A stretch of 5,414 nt of DNA, from positions 1 to 5,414 of the forward strand of contig CAMWJM010000100.1 in assembly GCA_947174575.1 (NCBI GenBank), written 5' to 3'. The position numbers were made by a program, and so were the translations under genes. The notes under the pieces are model-generated. The model made no database searches. It was not told the DNA's origin and saw only the letters and a program-made list of their open reading frames with translations. Each line of letters starts with the position of its first letter. Positions within the stretch are counted from its first letter, which is position 1. The stretch is from an uncultured Alistipes sp. (GTDB lineage Bacteria; Bacteroidota; Bacteroidia; Bacteroidales; Rikenellaceae). Shown piece after piece: positions 5,155-5,414 of the stretch.

Positions 5155-5357
5155 GGCCTCGGCAATGCTCAAATAAATTTGGCATTGCGCGCGGCTTTTC
5201 GTACCCTTGGCTTACGCCGAAGATACTTGGCCTCGGCAATGCTCAAATAAATTTGGCATTGCGCTCGGCTTTTCGTACCCTTGGCTTACGCCGAAGATAC
5301 TCGGCCTCGGCAATGCTCAAATAAATTTGGCATTGCGCTCGGCTTTTCGTATCTTTG
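5155..5357 (+). repeat. Tandem array of a 74-bp promoter-like unit (two full copies, one partial)
   Basis: Copies start at 5155, 5229 and 5303, an exact 74-base period. Copies 1 and 2 differ at two positions (G5190 versus T5264, and the last base T5228 versus C5302). Copy 3 matches copy 2 for 49 bases, then diverges inside the -7 box and ends near 5357. Each unit holds a 27-base near-palindrome with GCAATG/CATTGC ends (5162-5188, 5236-5262, 5310-5336). Each full copy also has a second dyad (5201-5226, 5275-5300) with arms ending GGC/GCC around a TTAC loop. A remnant of the preceding unit's right arm is visible at about 5145-5154, as GCCGATACAT against GCCGAAGATACTT. From memory, related units recur before genes in Alistipes and Bacteroides genomes; I could not check this. 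Confidence 0.93.
5326..5357 (+). promoter_or_regulatory. Predicted promoter of the cdaA-like gene, inside repeat copy 3
   Basis: TTTG at 5326-5329 (-33 element) and TATCTTTG at 5350-5357 (-7 element, full TAnnTTTG match) are separated by 20 bases, a spacing typical for the Bacteroidota primary sigma factor. The expected start of transcription is about 5361, only a few bases before ATG 5365. The same places in copies 1 and 2 read TACCCTTG (5202-5209 and 5276-5283), one mismatch to the consensus. Confidence 0.75.
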
Positions 5358-5364
5358 TCCCATT

Positions 5365-5414
5365 ATGGGTTTCATACCGTTTACATTCATCGATTTCATC
5401 GACATCGTTTCGGT
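5365..5414 (+). CDS. cdaA: 5' end of a probable diadenylate cyclase CdaA gene (partial)
   Basis: Only 16 codons are present: MGFIPFTFIDFIDIVS, running off the window end. A short hydrophobic start with an IDFIDI pattern resembles the beginning of CdaA in Bacteroidota, where a phenylalanine-rich opening and an (I/V)D(I/V)(I/V)DI segment precede three membrane helices and the catalytic DAC domain. CdaA makes the second messenger c-di-AMP from two ATP. None of the catalytic region is visible, so this is a similarity judgement from memory on very few residues; another membrane protein is possible. The start is supported by a promoter directly upstream and by the absence of a stop in the frame. 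No Shine-Dalgarno is present, and the predicted mRNA leader is only a few bases. Confidence 0.5.
   Translation, partial: MGFIPFTFIDFIDIVS

Noticed and set aside
5064..5324. Two + strand open frames (5064-5324 and 5068-5250) and a - strand frame (5021-5239) that could be read as small proteins
   Set aside because: They run through the 74-bp repeat. The two + strand stops are exactly 74 bases apart and their C-terminal peptides are the same repeat translation. 74 is not a multiple of three, so no frame is preserved. They have no recognisable domain.
5327..5343. Sigma-54-type promoter (TTGGCA then GC) before the cdaA-like gene
   Set aside because: The GG and GC are 11 bases apart instead of 10 and the TTGC half is missing. 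The TAnnTTTG promoter explains the site better.
5155..5357. CRISPR array
   Set aside because: The copies are directly adjacent with no unique spacers, the unit is 74 bases long, and no cas gene is present.

Overview
The window looks like a chromosomal core-gene segment from a GC-rich member of the Bacteroidota. Alistipes or a close Rikenellaceae relative is my best guess, from protein character and base composition rather than from a database search. Three things support the phylum. Starts lack Shine-Dalgarno sequences and sit in short AT-rich leaders. Intergenic -7 boxes match the Bacteroidota form TAnnTTTG. The gene set (HU-CCDC81-type membrane protein, sigma-54-type activator, lipoprotein LptE, TPR-tail protein, SecG) is a familiar order in that phylum.

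Region 1 (about 15-3639, + strand) is a tightly packed gene string, probably one operon: an HU-fold protein with one membrane segment, an AAA+ sigma-54 activator with a Fis-type helix-turn-helix and no receiver domain, the LPS-assembly lipoprotein LptE, a small protein with a 20-residue tandem repeat and a C-terminal TPR, and the translocon subunit SecG. Gaps are 11, 21, 11 and 12 bases. A strong intrinsic terminator follows secG. The common theme is cell-envelope building and export.

Region 2 (3688-4263, - strand) is ruvA, the Holliday-junction DNA-binding subunit, convergent with secG. The terminator's T-tract runs into the ruvA stop codon. ruvA diverges from an OmpH/Skp-like lipoprotein gene (4361-4945, + strand). 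The 97-base gap between them carries a TAnnTTTG box on each strand, close enough that the two promoters should overlap.

Region 3 (4946-5364) has no credible gene. It holds a 13-bp hairpin that probably ends the ompH-like transcript, two further GC-rich stem-loops, and a tandem array of a 74-bp unit (two full copies and a third of about 55 bp). Each full unit contains two dyads. The third copy breaks off inside a perfect TATCTTTG box eight bases before the next ATG. The earlier copies carry TACCCTTG at the same place. The array therefore appears to supply the promoter of the next gene, and that promoter implies a nearly leaderless mRNA.

Region 4 (5365-5414) is the first 16 codons of a + strand gene whose N-terminus resembles diadenylate cyclase CdaA (c-di-AMP synthesis). 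This is a tentative call because so little is present. The most unusual item in the window is the promoter-bearing repeat array. The protein-coding genes are otherwise conserved housekeeping types.
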